64,000 nt of DNA from Corynespora cassiicola. Lineage: Eukaryota; Ascomycota; Dothideomycetes; Pleosporales; Corynesporascaceae. The translations under genes were made by a program, and so were the position numbers. The stretch is taken from the NCBI GenBank assembly GCA_022059125.1, contig JAEUWY010000015.1, positions 930,001 through 994,000 on the forward strand. The letters run 5' to 3'. A model generated the notes under the pieces. The model searched no databases. It was not told where the DNA came from and saw only the letters and a list, made by a program, of their open reading frames with translations. Below, piece by piece: positions 53,719-64,000 of the stretch. The first letter of the stretch is position 1. Every line of letters starts with the position of its first letter.

Positions 53719-54758
53719 ATGCACTTAGTTCAGAAGATTCTCATTATGTTTTCTTGTGTTCACATGTTTGTCGCCGTGGTGCTTGCCTACCTTGCATCAT
53801 CTGCATCAGGCGCGTATACTCTTAACAAGACATACGATGCCACCAACTTCTTCTCAAGCTTCGATTTCCAGGACTCGACCGATATATGGAGCTATGGCAA
53901 CACCAATTACCTGTCTTTCTCCGAAGCGCAGAAAAAAGGGCTCGTGAAGAATGACAGTGACCGTGTCTTCTTGGGCGCAGATGCTGTAACGACCGGGGGA
54001 GAATGGCGTGACAGCGTACGGCTAGAGAGCAAAGAGGTGCTGAGTCGCGGCCTATTGATTGCGGACTTTGAGCATATACCCGGCCAGGCTTGTGGGATAT
54101 GGCCGGCATTGTGAGCGCTCTCGCATCTTATCTCTATATACCGGCTGACTGGGATAGCTGGCTTGTACATGATTCATATCTGGAGTTTGCCGAAATCGAT
54201 ATCATCGAGGGCATCTCGACGAATATTCACAACGAGCTCTCGATCCACACGAATAACCCAAGCTGTACCGTGGGTTCTGGCCAGGCATCCGGCCAGATTA
54301 TTGGCGTTAACCAGGTAGTCGAGTCAAACGGCAACATCGCCAAGAGCGGAGTGAGGGTTGCTAACGCTTTCGGAAGAGCGTTCAATGAGCATGGTGGTGG
54401 AACCTATGCAATGCAGTTGGAATTTGGAGGGATCTCGATATGGTATTTTCCCCACGGGACAGAGCCAGGCGATATCGCAAGCGGAAAACCAACACCAGCG
54501 AAGTGGCCCAGTCCTGTGATGCGCTTTGTACCGGCGCAGTGTGATATCCTAGCCGTGTGGAAAGAGATGAAGATTGTGCTCAACATCAACTTTTGCGGAT
54601 CCTATGCGGGGTCCTGCTGGGTGGGTGGCTGCGGTAGCACATGCAAGGCTCTGACGGGCATGTCAACGTGCGGCGAGTATGTCTTGAATAATCCAACTGC
54701 GTTCAAAGAAGCTTTTTTCCTCATCAGGTCAATCAAGCTGTATCAGGGAGAAGGGTGA
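53719..54758 (+). CDS. GH16 family glucanase, secreted
   Basis: Two exons, 53719-54110 and 54158-54758, with a 47-nt intron (GTGAGC...GGCTGACT...GATAG) that rebuilds CGIWPAFWLVHDSYLEFAEI; 330 residues. A signal sequence covers roughly residues 1-31 (VHMFVAVVLAYLASSASG), with an alternative ATG at 53746. The catalytic motif is EIDIIEG (ExDxxE: nucleophile and acid/base Glu), followed by NIHNELSIHT. Cys-rich C-terminal sequence (CGSYAGSCWVGGCGSTC) is typical of fungal GH16 mixed-linked or 1,3(4)-beta-glucanases. These act on beta-glucans of plant or fungal walls. No GPI signal was seen. It is the only protein gene I support within the surrounding AT-rich, gene-poor stretch. Confidence 0.92.
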
Positions 54759-55415
54759 GTTGTTGTAGGTTCGGACTATGGGCTATCGTTTTGGTATTCC
54801 GAGGAACTGTGTATAAGAGGGGAAATCCTCCCTTTTTTTCAATTGAAACCCTTTTGCCTCTGTTGCTCTTGGTTTGCGAGATCGGCTTGTTGACATATCG
54901 CGATACCTGTAATATGCTGGAAGGCAGCGGATCAGTCGGTCATACTAACACTTCAACCGCACCATGATCACAGACATTCTGAGAAAGAAATTTCTCATTA
55001 CAGGAGTCATGCTGAGATCGGATCGAGTCGTTCCAAGCATGTTACACGATTGTGGAGAGGAGGAAGGTCAGGAAGGCCAGGAAGGTCAGGACTAGATCGG
55101 ATGACGCGTTGACGCGATATCACGTTGCGCCGAGCCGAGGGGCAGTCGATCTTCCAACAACAGGGTCCAGAATCGCCTCTCCATTGCCGTAACATTCTCT
55201 TCCGACCCCGTCAGTAGTATTTCGACAAAAGATGCCAACCTGCCTCTTGCTGGAGATGCATTAGCTTGGTCTCGAAACATGGGGCCAGAATCCTTCAGGC
55301 CGCCCATGCCTAAGCCCCTTGCGGCTCGGCTCGATATTGCTCATGTTCTCCTTTCAGGCTCCCAGTATAACTCTACCAACTAACAGCGCAGTGCCGACAC
55401 CCTGCGGATTCCACA
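54759..55415. other. Intergenic region with a doubtful small antisense frame
   Basis: A 71-codon frame on the - strand at 55307-55092 (MGGLKDSGPMFRDQANASPA..., later VTAMERRFWTLLLEDRL) has protein-like composition and an ATG in acceptable context, 108 bp from the divergent start at 55416. I do not recognise it, and it may be chance or the remnant of a gene. GGAAGGTCAGGAAGGCCAGG near 55062-55086 is a short purine-rich repeat. Confidence 0.35.
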
Positions 55416-58224
55416 ATGCTTTACAAGGTCGCTAATGTGATCAGTGGCAGCGGGTCGGAAGCTGCCAAGCCAGACGAAGGCGCGTCCCTAACCTCAGTCC
55501 TCGAGACGCCCGCTCTCCGCATCGAGCTTGCCCTCCTCGTGTTGCTATGCACCGATTCCATGCGAAGCGAACTCGTCGCGACCTTCGATCCGAATAAGAC
55601 TCACCAAGCGGGCCCATCGACTGCGCCTCCTACGTCTTCGCCTAAGCCGCGCAATGCCACCCAAGACCTCATAAGCTTCGATGAGCCTCAGGATGAGACC
55701 GCATTGGTCGCGGAGAGAGCCAGACAAGCCCGGCAAAGGGAGATCGAGTCGACGCAAATGCAGGGCCTGCGGAGGAGTGCGTTGACATTCTTTGATAAAT
55801 GGCGAGCTTCAGTAATGCAGCGTATTTGTGATGTGCTGTGCGTGAGGGGTGAAGTCGTGCGGCAGGCCAAGATGAAGAGAAAGCAAAAGCTCGAAGAAGT
55901 CGAGAGAGAGAAACAGAGCAACAACTTGCTCATCGATTTCGGCGGGGACCCTTTCGGGGAGCAAGTCTCAAACCCCCAAGGAGCCACTGCCAATTCGCAT
56001 GCCGTTCAGAACAACCTAACAGCATTCGAGCAGGAAAAGCGGGTGCTGATCTTGCATTGTGTACTTTTGCTCATCCTGAGCTTGGAACATTATCCTGCAC
56101 ACTCTCGCGTGCTGCTTTCACATCTCACAGCCAGCCTCGGGCTTGAAGTGGATCTACTCGCCGAGCATGAGAAGTCGGTTGCTCAAGGCTTGCTCGCTAC
56201 GGCTGCCTCCCAAATGGATGCTGAAGAAGCTACTAAGAAGCAAGCTTCAAGTGATGCGACGTCCAGGAGGTGGAAAGTTGGACTCGCTGCCGTTGGTGGT
56301 GCTGTTCTCATTGGCGTGACAGGAGGTCTTGCCGCTCCCTTACTTGCGGCTGGTATTGGAACTGTGATGGGTGGCCTCGGCCTTGGAGCAGTCTCTGTAT
56401 ACTTGGGGGCATTGGCTAGTAGCTCGGTCCTTGTGGGATCACTCTTCGGGGCGTACGGAGCCAAAATGACCGGGGCTTTGATGAAACAGTATGCCAGGGA
56501 AGTCGATGACTTTGAGTTCATTCCCGTACAGGGTAGGTTGACATCTTGATTTGCAATACAGCTGACTAACGGAGCTAGATCCTGAAAGACCAACAGTGCA
56601 GCAAGAACAGCAGTGGGCAGAAGAGCAAGACGCTCGTGACCCTGCCAAACGTGAGCAACATCGATTACGTGTATGCATTGGCATTAGCGGATGGCTGACA
56701 TCTCCTGCTGATGTTAACAAACCGTGGGAGGTCATTGATTCCTCTGGCACTGAGCCTTTTGCCCTTCGCTTCGAAATGGACGCAATGCTTCGTATCGGCA
56801 ATTCGCTCAACGATGTGCTCTTCAGCTACGCATGGGATGGTGTAACCTACACCCTTGTCAGTCGCACTATCCTTGGTGCACTTTACGCTGGACTCTGGCC
56901 GCTGGGACTCATCAAAGCTGCCAGTGTGCTCGACAATCCCTTCTCTGTCGCGGTAGCCCGAGCTGATAAGGCTGGAAAAGTACTCGCCCGTGCGCTGATG
57001 GATGGCGTCCAAGGAAAGCGGCCTGTGACACTTATCGGATACTCGATCGGAGCGCGCGTCATTTATTCTTGCCTAGTAGAACTTGCGGAACAAAATGCCT
57101 TCGGCTTGGTCGAGAGTGCTGTTTTCATGGGCTCGCCAACACCTTCTGATAGCAAAACTTGGAGACAGATTCGCTCCGTAGTCGTTGATCGCGTCGTGAA
57201 TGTCTACAGTACTGAAGACTACATTCTCGGTTTCTTGTACCGGTCGACAAAGTTGCAAATGGGCGTGGCTGGTTTACAAGAAGTTCAGGATGTCCATGGC
57301 ATCGAGAATGCAAACATGAGCAAGCTTGTTTCTGGACACGACCGATATAGGTACTTGGTGGGCAGTATATTGGCCAAGATCGGTTTTGGAGAGCTTGATT
57401 TCAACAAGATTGCTGAGCAAGAGAGGGCGCTGGAAATGGCGGAGCGGAAGAAGGAACAAGTCAGAGCACAAGTCAAAAAGCACAAGCAAGATCGCCAGCA
57501 ACCAGACCCGTCTTCCCAGGGCGGAATCGAGTTGATTGTTGTTCAAGACAACAAGTCAGCCGGCTTAGTTGATGTCTCAGCATCTACTGTGGATCGTGTC
57601 ATATCGTTCCCTAGCATACAGCCAACGGTACCGCAACAAGAAATGCCTACTCAGCAACCGGCTCCCAGGCGGCCGATGATCACAATGCAACATAGGTCGG
57701 GCCAGCAACCTGCGATCCGGAGGCAGACGCCTGCGCTCATTCCCGCCGACCCCCAGGAGAGGACGCAATCACCACCAGCTGTGACGATGGACCCTCTGTC
57801 CGGAAGTATACCGACAACCACGAGATCATCTCCTCCCTCGCAGCAAACGCCATTCCCCGTCGTCTCTGTCGGGCGTCAACAGCAAGTGCCATCGAACATG
57901 GTACCGACACCCGCAGCGGCGCCCCAGCGCACCAACTTCACCCAGCCCGACTCGTCGGACGATGAGGATAACCACCAGATTATTATGCGCGACATCGACG
58001 ACCAAAAGTTCTCGCCGCCGCTGGAAGAAATGCTACGAACGCCAAAGCCCGCACCGCCTGCGGTGGCTCCGGTAGATACCGTCAAGACCACGCCAGCTGT
58101 AGACGTTGTCGCGATTGAGCCTGACGAGAATAGCGAGAGCGACGACGAGGTTAGCAGCGAATTTGGCGAGTTGAGTATGGTGGAGCCGGTGCCGCTGGAT
58201 GACAATGATTATGGATTGATGTGA
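55416..58224 (+). CDS. DUF726/Mil1-type membrane protein with lipase-like fold (TMCO4 homologue)
   Basis: Two exons, 55416-56532 and 56579-58224, with a 46-nt intron (GTAGGT...GCTGACTAAC...GCTAG); 920 residues. The N-terminal part is helical and charged (LTSVLETPALRIELALLVLL, then a coiled coil MKRKQKLEEVEREKQSNNLL). Two or more membrane segments lie around residues 288-355 (VGLAAVGGAVLIGVTGGLAA, GGLGLGAVSVYLGALASSSV). After the intron comes an alpha/beta-hydrolase-like domain: RVCIGISGWLTSP, YAWDGVTYTL and VTLIGYSIGARVIYSCL (GxSxG). The last ~330 residues are Pro/Gln/Ser-rich and acidic and look disordered. The yeast relative Mil1 works with the AP-1 variant at the late Golgi/endosome; human TMCO4 is uncharacterised. 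Enzyme activity is not established. Confidence 0.87.
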
Positions 58225-58471
58225 TGGGTGGCAGGTAGGAGTCGCCGGTAAGGATTTGCTAGATACCCGTATGTATTTTTTCTTGATCATTGTCTTACGT
58301 TTTCATTTTATTATGTTATATTTCATCATGCAATACATTTGCGTCACGTCACGTCGCGTCACTTCGAAGCAAACATATAAATAATAATTGTTTGTACTTG
58401 CTGTTTGGTCCTGGCCCAGCAAAGCTGAGAGAAAAGGCCCCCTGCAGCTCTTTGAATTGTTAAACAATGTT

Positions 58472-61400
58472 CTAGCTACTATTTATTGCTTTTACTATAG
58501 GGAACTCTAGCATATTTTCTTCTCCAACACTCGCGAAGACGAAAGGAATTGAGCCAATTTTCCTCTCTAATAATACAGGTGCACCTAGATTGCCTTCATC
58601 ATGGAAACAGTATTGATTAGAAGGCCGCTTGTTGAGCACAACCCGAACAACGGACTCGTCTGCTTCTTGGCTCTGGCCTTTGAGTAAGACCGCCTCTGAC
58701 GAAAGCATGTCTTTTGGTATCCGTGATAATGTCTCTGAGCGTGTTGTTCCATCCTCGCACAGCGTATATAAAACCACAGCGCCTGCAGCTTCTGATTGTT
58801 GGAGCTCAGACATCTCCGCTAGACCCCTGCGGTCACGTCTGAATGTGATGGTATTCGTCTTTTGAAGTGGCTGGTTGCCTCCTGCTATCAGGTCACGGAT
58901 GGATATTTTGCCTTCAGAAGAGCCCTGCATTGCTTGCGATAAGTGTTGCTTGCGCTTTGTAACTTCCAGCGGTGTATGTCCTCGCAACGTTTCCAGCACT
59001 TCTTGGATACCGACTACGACAAGCCCTGGACTTTTGTAACGCCCTGAAGTGCGGCCATGTAAGTAATTGCCGCAAGTAGAGAATGCTAGGCCTTCCAATG
59101 GGTCTCTGTGGACTCGGATTGGTTCACTCCCTATTTTTATATTATTAGAACCACGCGGATCAGAAATTAACTATCAACTTACCGGGATCTGAGAACATCC
59201 AGATGACTGTATTCGAGCGCAGGACGAAACATAAGACAGGAAGGTCAGGATGAAAGATGAAATGTCGGTCAAATAGATCAACTTGTACCTGGCCAAAGCC
59301 TGCGAATGGCAAGGAGGTTAAGAAGGCAGTCATGCTTGCTACGGTACTCGTTTCTTGCTTCCATTCTGGTGAATTTAGGCCTTGGTATACGATCAGATCC
59401 CATAGTTGGGTATCAGAAGAAAGCCAAAAGCCATCTTCGTTTCTCTCCGAGAATCTTGCGATGAAGAGATAGTCGCCCGATGGACTAAGCATTGCACCAT
59501 ATGAAAACCCTAAGGTGTTACGCGATTGATGCGAGCTATGTTGAATAGCCCAAGGGCAAAGATATTTGTGGTCAAACACGCATCGATAGGTAGTACCAGG
59601 TTTGCTAGTAGGGATGGTTGCTCGCACTACTATAAGACTCCCTAGCACAAGAACTTTGCGTAGGTCGTCCGACATGGTGGCCGGGCATCGAAAGCCCAGC
59701 TTCTTAAACGATGATTGTTTTTGTTTGTAACGAGACTCTTCAGAGGCTTCTAACAAAAGCAGCGTTATGTCTGATTCGGAAAGGTCAATGCTTAACTTGA
59801 ACTCGAGGCGCTTTTTCTCGATTGACCAGACTTCAAAACTGGCCTGCCATCCAGAAGAGTACTTGCTCGACCAAGCTTCCCTGTTACTAATCCCCGATGG
59901 AACATTTTGACTCAGTATTGAGCTGTATGCAGATAAGTCAGGGCGGCTCATGAGTACGCGAAAAGCTCTTAACCATGGTAGGTTTTTTCAATCTCACCTT
60001 GGAGGAATGATCTTAACGAATCCCATCTCGGATGCAGTTGATGATAGATGAGAGCGAATGAGAATATGATCCTTTTCAGGGATATGTCCAGATCCTATGC
60101 TTGTGATTTCGGCATCATTTGTGCAAGACCAAAAAGCGGATTTGGTGAATGCCGGGATACTGGGTTCCCAAATTTCATTTGGTGTTCCTGATAGAACATG
60201 ACCCCAAGTTTTGTTTAACTTGTCAAGGTCATTGTTGAACTGCTCTAGCTTTGACGCAAGATTCTCGAGCGCAATATGGTCACTCGGCGATCTCTCAGTC
60301 GCAGAATGCATACTGATAGTCATTCTGTGGCGAGAGATGGTGGAAAGGACCTTGGGTAGTCTTCCTAGGCTTGGTGGGGCTGCAAAAACCCAGGATGATT
60401 CTATCCAGGTCGTTGTGCATTGTCTTTGGCGAACAAATTCATCAATCACTTGAAAAAAATTCCGATATGAGTGATCCTCGTTTGGAAAGTTGGTTTTGGG
60501 TTGCTCCAAGTCGTACGAATCCAGCCCAATCTCTGCGTGACGAACCCAAAATCTAGAACAATAATCGAGCAGGTAAACTCTTTTCCGTACAAGCTCTTTA
60601 TCCGGCGTTTCTTGACTAGAACCACTCAATGGTTCATGAGGAATATGTCGAACAAGATATCGCAAGCAGGAAGAAGCTAGAAACCTGTGCGTTCGATGCC
60701 GTTGGAAGTTGTAGTCATGATTAGCACTATTGAAGTTTGATGGCTCTTGAGAGAGATATTCGCGGATGGAAAGATGAGCAAACCGCACCGTCCTATCTGG
60801 AGCTACTTCCAATAGAGCCCCAGAGATTGTGCTAATCGATCTTTCCATGCGGTCCTTCTGTATAAGACTTTGCTCGGAGAGAGAGGTTGCGTCATTGATG
60901 CCTAGTGCCACACGCATTTCATCAAGATGTAGTGGTCTGACCGAGCCGATTGCCCATTGGAAAGCATCTTTGCTTTTTTCCTGTAGAGATCGAGGAAGTT
61001 TCGCCTTGAGATTTGTTAGGATGGCCTGGTAAAGCATATCAAGACCTTCGAGTAAGACAAGGTTATCTAATGCGTCCAATCGATCTTGAATACTCAGACC
61101 ATCCCACCGCAAATAGTCTATCAGTAGCTTCGCCCAAAGAAACATGCCGTCTGCGTGTTGTGTGGTTCGTGAGAGCAAGTCGTCATAATCTTGATCATCT
61201 CCCAGCAATTCATCTTCGATAAGATCTTGCAAGCTGGGACCGAGGAATGAAATGATATCTTCGGAGTTCTGATCTGCATTGAGATGAACATGAATGCATC
61301 CACGTGATATGTTTGGCGGAATGCGAATATCGGGGCGGGTGAACAATGCAATCACTGGCTGTGTGACAGTCGTCTCCACTTCATGCAAAGACGGAGCCTG

Positions 61401-63155
61401 GATTTGGCCTGACTGTGATACAGAATGATCATTTGTTACTTTTGGAGTTGAACCAGTATTCTTCTCGCTGTGAATCGTACGGAGACCTTGGAAAAGCTTG
61501 TCGATATCTTGGCATTCGTCAATTGCATCAAACACGAGAATCGTGTTTGGATGTCGCTGCAACGACCATTGCAAAAGTGACATTACTTCACCTTGGCTGG
61601 CATATATCTGTCCCTTGCTATTCTTGTGCATGATTAAAGACGCGGCGTCTATCATGCCCTGATCATCCTGGTGGTTGTGGAGAAGCTGAGCTAGGACCGC
61701 ACGGAAAGCCTCCGAGGAAGTTGATTTTTCTAAGCGGTTTTGTAGTTTACTGAAAAAATAAAAGCAAATCTTGATGCTCTCCAGTAACATCGAACCGACG
61801 AGTGGTGATTTCATGGATACCGACTCTCGTAGTTGGTTGATGAGAGTTGCACAAAGGAAGGTTTTCCCGTACCCCGGTTTTCCTATTGGCTATCAACTGC
61901 TGAATCAGTTCTTATGGGGATCTTCCAACCTTCTATGATAATTACTGCGTTTTCTGGTCTTAAGTTGTCCTTCCAGGAAGACTCGGCGCCTTCCAGCCAC
62001 TTTTTATATCTTGGATCTTGTAAGAGCCATTCTCCAGTAGCATCTATTTTTTGAGTCATGGTTTCCTCATACAAGTCCTCCCAGCTTGTTGCATTGATCC
62101 ACTTTTTGAGTTCTGTTAAGCGGCACTCTGTTTGAGTATGAGTAACAGTTGGAGGTTTCCGAGAGGGGGAAAGTCTCACCCATGTCTTCTTTTTCCCGCT
62201 TCTTCCGATCATGGATCATTTCTGCACTCAAATCTGCGGTTTTTTCAATCTGTTTTTGAAATGCTTCATAATGAGTCATCATTTCGTTAGTCTGGGCTAC
62301 GTTCATTTCCAATTCAAAAAGCTCTGTGTGCTTGGTGAATCGTTTGAGAAGCTCTCCGAATCGTAGATCAAATGGCTTCCAAGAAACAGACCAAATAAGC
62401 TTAGATTCAACTCGAAGTCCTGTAGTCATCATGCGTTATTCGATTTCTGAATCGATCAATGTTCAAGGGTCTACGTTGGCTCACCTCGTTTTCTGGACAA
62501 TAATACAAATGCTTCCTCACAAAATCCGATGACGTCCCTATACAAGAGGGCCAGAACATACATAAGACGTGGATATGTTCTTCGGGAGCTAGTCAGGTCT
62601 TTGCCGATTCTTGAGATAAAATCCTCGTAGGCAGGTAGCTTATCCGACATCTCTTGCAGCATGTCACAAATTTTCTCCAGAAACGTGACGTAATTGACAC
62701 CAATCTAGGTCAGGATTATTCATTAATGATTCCCTTTTTCTTCACAGGCGAAAAAACAAAAGCCATACCTTGAAGATTAGCCGTACTGCTCCCCATGCAA
62801 GGGCGGCAAACTCCGGATGTGACTGGATGAAAATGCTAACGATATCGAAAAACGGTTCGAGCCTGTTCGAAAGGTTGGAAATACTTTCACAGCACCGTGT
62901 GAGCCTAGACTTTTTGGTCTTATGGTTATTGCACATATCTTTGATGCTGTCAATCATCGATTTCGAATCAGTGAACCCCTCAACCTCCACCTTCTTGTCC
63001 TCAGATAAACTGCCTCGAAAGTCTTCTAAGGTCTTCTTAAACAACTCTCTCGCTTCATCATACTGATATGTCCCTCTAATTCGAGAGCGTATCTCTTTAA
63101 TATGATCTCCAGTCTTGTCATCCTCAGTAGTTGATTTCGGCATGTCGACCAACAT
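58472..63155 (-). CDS. NACHT (STAND/NLR-like) protein with Goodbye-like N-terminus
   Basis: Seven exons: 63155-62769, 62704-62485, 62419-62180, 62127-61930, 61882-59998, 59922-59183 and 59130-58472. The six introns are 47-75 nt and all phases close, giving 1442 residues. Residues 1 to about 280 are helical (IRGTYQYDEARELFKKTLED, FAALAWGAVRLIFKIGVNYV), like the N-terminal region of fungal STAND proteins. The NACHT P-loop is GKPGYGKT at 349-356, rebuilt across intron 4. Walker B is ILVFDAIDEC at about 463-472. Winged-helix-like sequence (WAIGSVRPLHLDEMRVALGI, VRFAHLSIREYLSQEP) follows. The C-terminal ~450 residues have strand-rich, propeller-like character (GAMLSPSGDYLFIARF, PLEGLAFSTCGNYL) without clear WD signatures. 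Such proteins act in heterokaryon incompatibility or xenorecognition; the trigger is unknown. Confidence 0.85.
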
Positions 63156-64000
63156 TCACTAAATATCAGTTTTAAGGGTCACTGTACAGCTTACGTTTGA
63201 CTTAACTGCATTTCAAATGCTGTGTGGGATAAGTTCAACGGTCGTGTAAGCTTAGGGAAAAAGAAGAAATGCTTTCTAAGACTGCTGTTATGCGGGGTCG
63301 CGCGTGTGCAAGTAAGCAAAGAACAGCGTGTCATCATCTTAAAAAGGTGGGGTATGTCAGCTAAGGTGCGTGAGAAGCGAACAGGCCGGAGAAGCGAACA
63401 GGCTACTTTTACCAAGCTTTTTATACTTCTTACCTTGATCTTATTCATGCTTACTATTTGTATATTACTTCGTTTTGGCTTAGTAAAGCCAAATAGAAAT
63501 TACTCTTGCAGCTTTTTAAACAAAAAAAACATTAATTAAAATCAAAAGGTTATCCCTCTAATTACAGGCGAGTCCTCTGAGGAACAACAAAGAATGCTAT
63601 TATATAACTATTGAGAGCACTGCGTAACCACAAGAAGACTCTTTGAATGCTCAGTTACAAGTCTGTATTGGGTTCCCGGGTGCCTTACCATAGGTCTATT
63701 TTTTTTCTGCCTCCAGAACCTGGACCGCATAAGCGATGACAACACCACAGTTTCTAATTCTCTTCCTACTAAATCCGAATCGGCATTCCAGATATATAAC
63801 GGCCATCTCTACGACCTTGCATGGGTCACGCTCTTAGCCATTCAGCGGCCGCTCCTGAGCAAAACGCCCACGCGTCAGACTGATTACTTGTTCTTCTTGA
63901 ATACTTCTGTCACGCTAATTGTGGAATATGATTGGGCAAATAACAATATCGATCACTTGCGCAAATGGATCTTATGCTTCGCTTATGTGCCCTGCACCTT
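63156..64000. other. AT-rich upstream region of the NACHT gene
   Basis: The promoter of the NACHT gene and AT-rich sequence (for example AACATTAATTAAAATC near 63529). The last part overlaps the open frame listed separately. Confidence 0.4.
63615..64000 (+). CDS. Possible exon of an unknown gene running off the window
   Basis: A + strand frame is open from 63615 to the end (about 128 codons) but has no ATG. It follows an in-frame stop at 63612-63614. A good acceptor (TTTCTGCCTCCAG, ending 63716) suggests an exon beginning at 63717 with NLDRISDDNTTVSNSL, later SAFQIYNGHLYDLAWVTLLA and TDYLFFLNTSVTLIVEYDW. The composition looks protein-like, but I recognise no family, no upstream exon was found, and chance is possible. 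Confidence 0.3.

Noticed and set aside
1..64000. CRISPR arrays, bacterial-type operons or phage genes
   Set aside because: No regularly spaced repeats occur; introns and gene content are plainly fungal nuclear.

Overview
The window is nuclear DNA from a filamentous ascomycete (Pezizomycotina). It shows many short introns (46-93 nt, one of 121 nt) with GT...AG ends and CTNAC-type branch sites, C6 and C2H2 regulators, GH62/GH16/GH3 secreted enzymes, a fungal class II peroxidase, a NACHT protein and a yeast-type tRNA-Ala. A Dothideomycete is my best guess from the style of the proteins; nothing here proves the class. Exon boundaries were read by hand from splice signals and protein continuity; in every spliced model except the pseudogene the reading phase closes.

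Layout. 1-10.5 kb: the 3' end of an APC-family permease (+), a class II peroxidase (-), a WLM metalloprotease (+), a small mitochondrial protein (+) and an unknown acidic-tailed protein (+), separated by long non-coding stretches. 12.7-17.1 kb: an alcohol-acetyltransferase-like enzyme (-) head-to-head with a C6 regulator (+), then a secreted GH62 arabinofuranosidase (-). 18-23.4 kb: a C2H2 regulator (+), a broken methyltransferase gene (-) and a six-exon amino-acid permease (-). 24.3-32.2 kb: an aldo/keto reductase with a long N-terminal extension (-), head-to-head with a second C6 regulator (+), followed by a secreted GH3 beta-glucosidase (+). 32.7-42.5 kb: housekeeping genes, namely an OTU1-type deubiquitinase (-), an RSC1/2-type double-bromodomain/BAH protein (+), a cytochrome b5-acyl-CoA dehydrogenase fusion (+) and an AN1 zinc-finger protein (+). 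43.7-45.8 kb: a multi-pass membrane protein (-). 46.1-51.6 kb: SKI3 and RSA3. 51.6-54.8 kb: an AT-rich gene-poor block with one tRNA-Ala and a GH16 enzyme. 55.4-63.2 kb: a DUF726/Mil1-type protein (+) and a seven-exon NACHT protein (-). The last ~385 bases hold an open frame that runs off the end.

The most striking observation is SKI3. The TPR subunit of the Ski complex is normally one protein of about 1400 residues. Here its N-terminal ~287 residues are encoded on the + strand (49980-50843) and the remaining 1143 residues on the - strand (49653-46129). The halves lie head-to-head with 326 bp between their start codons. Together they total 1430 residues, and almost nothing seems missing at the junction. 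One in-place inversion of about 1.2 kb carrying promoter plus N-terminal coding sequence would give exactly this arrangement, leaving the old promoter between the halves where it could drive both. Each half has its own ATG and stop. This looks like gene fission by inversion, possibly giving a two-chain Ski3.

Other points of interest are the methyltransferase pseudogene whose cofactor motif region is damaged, the regulator/enzyme pairs, the NACHT protein, and several small repeats.
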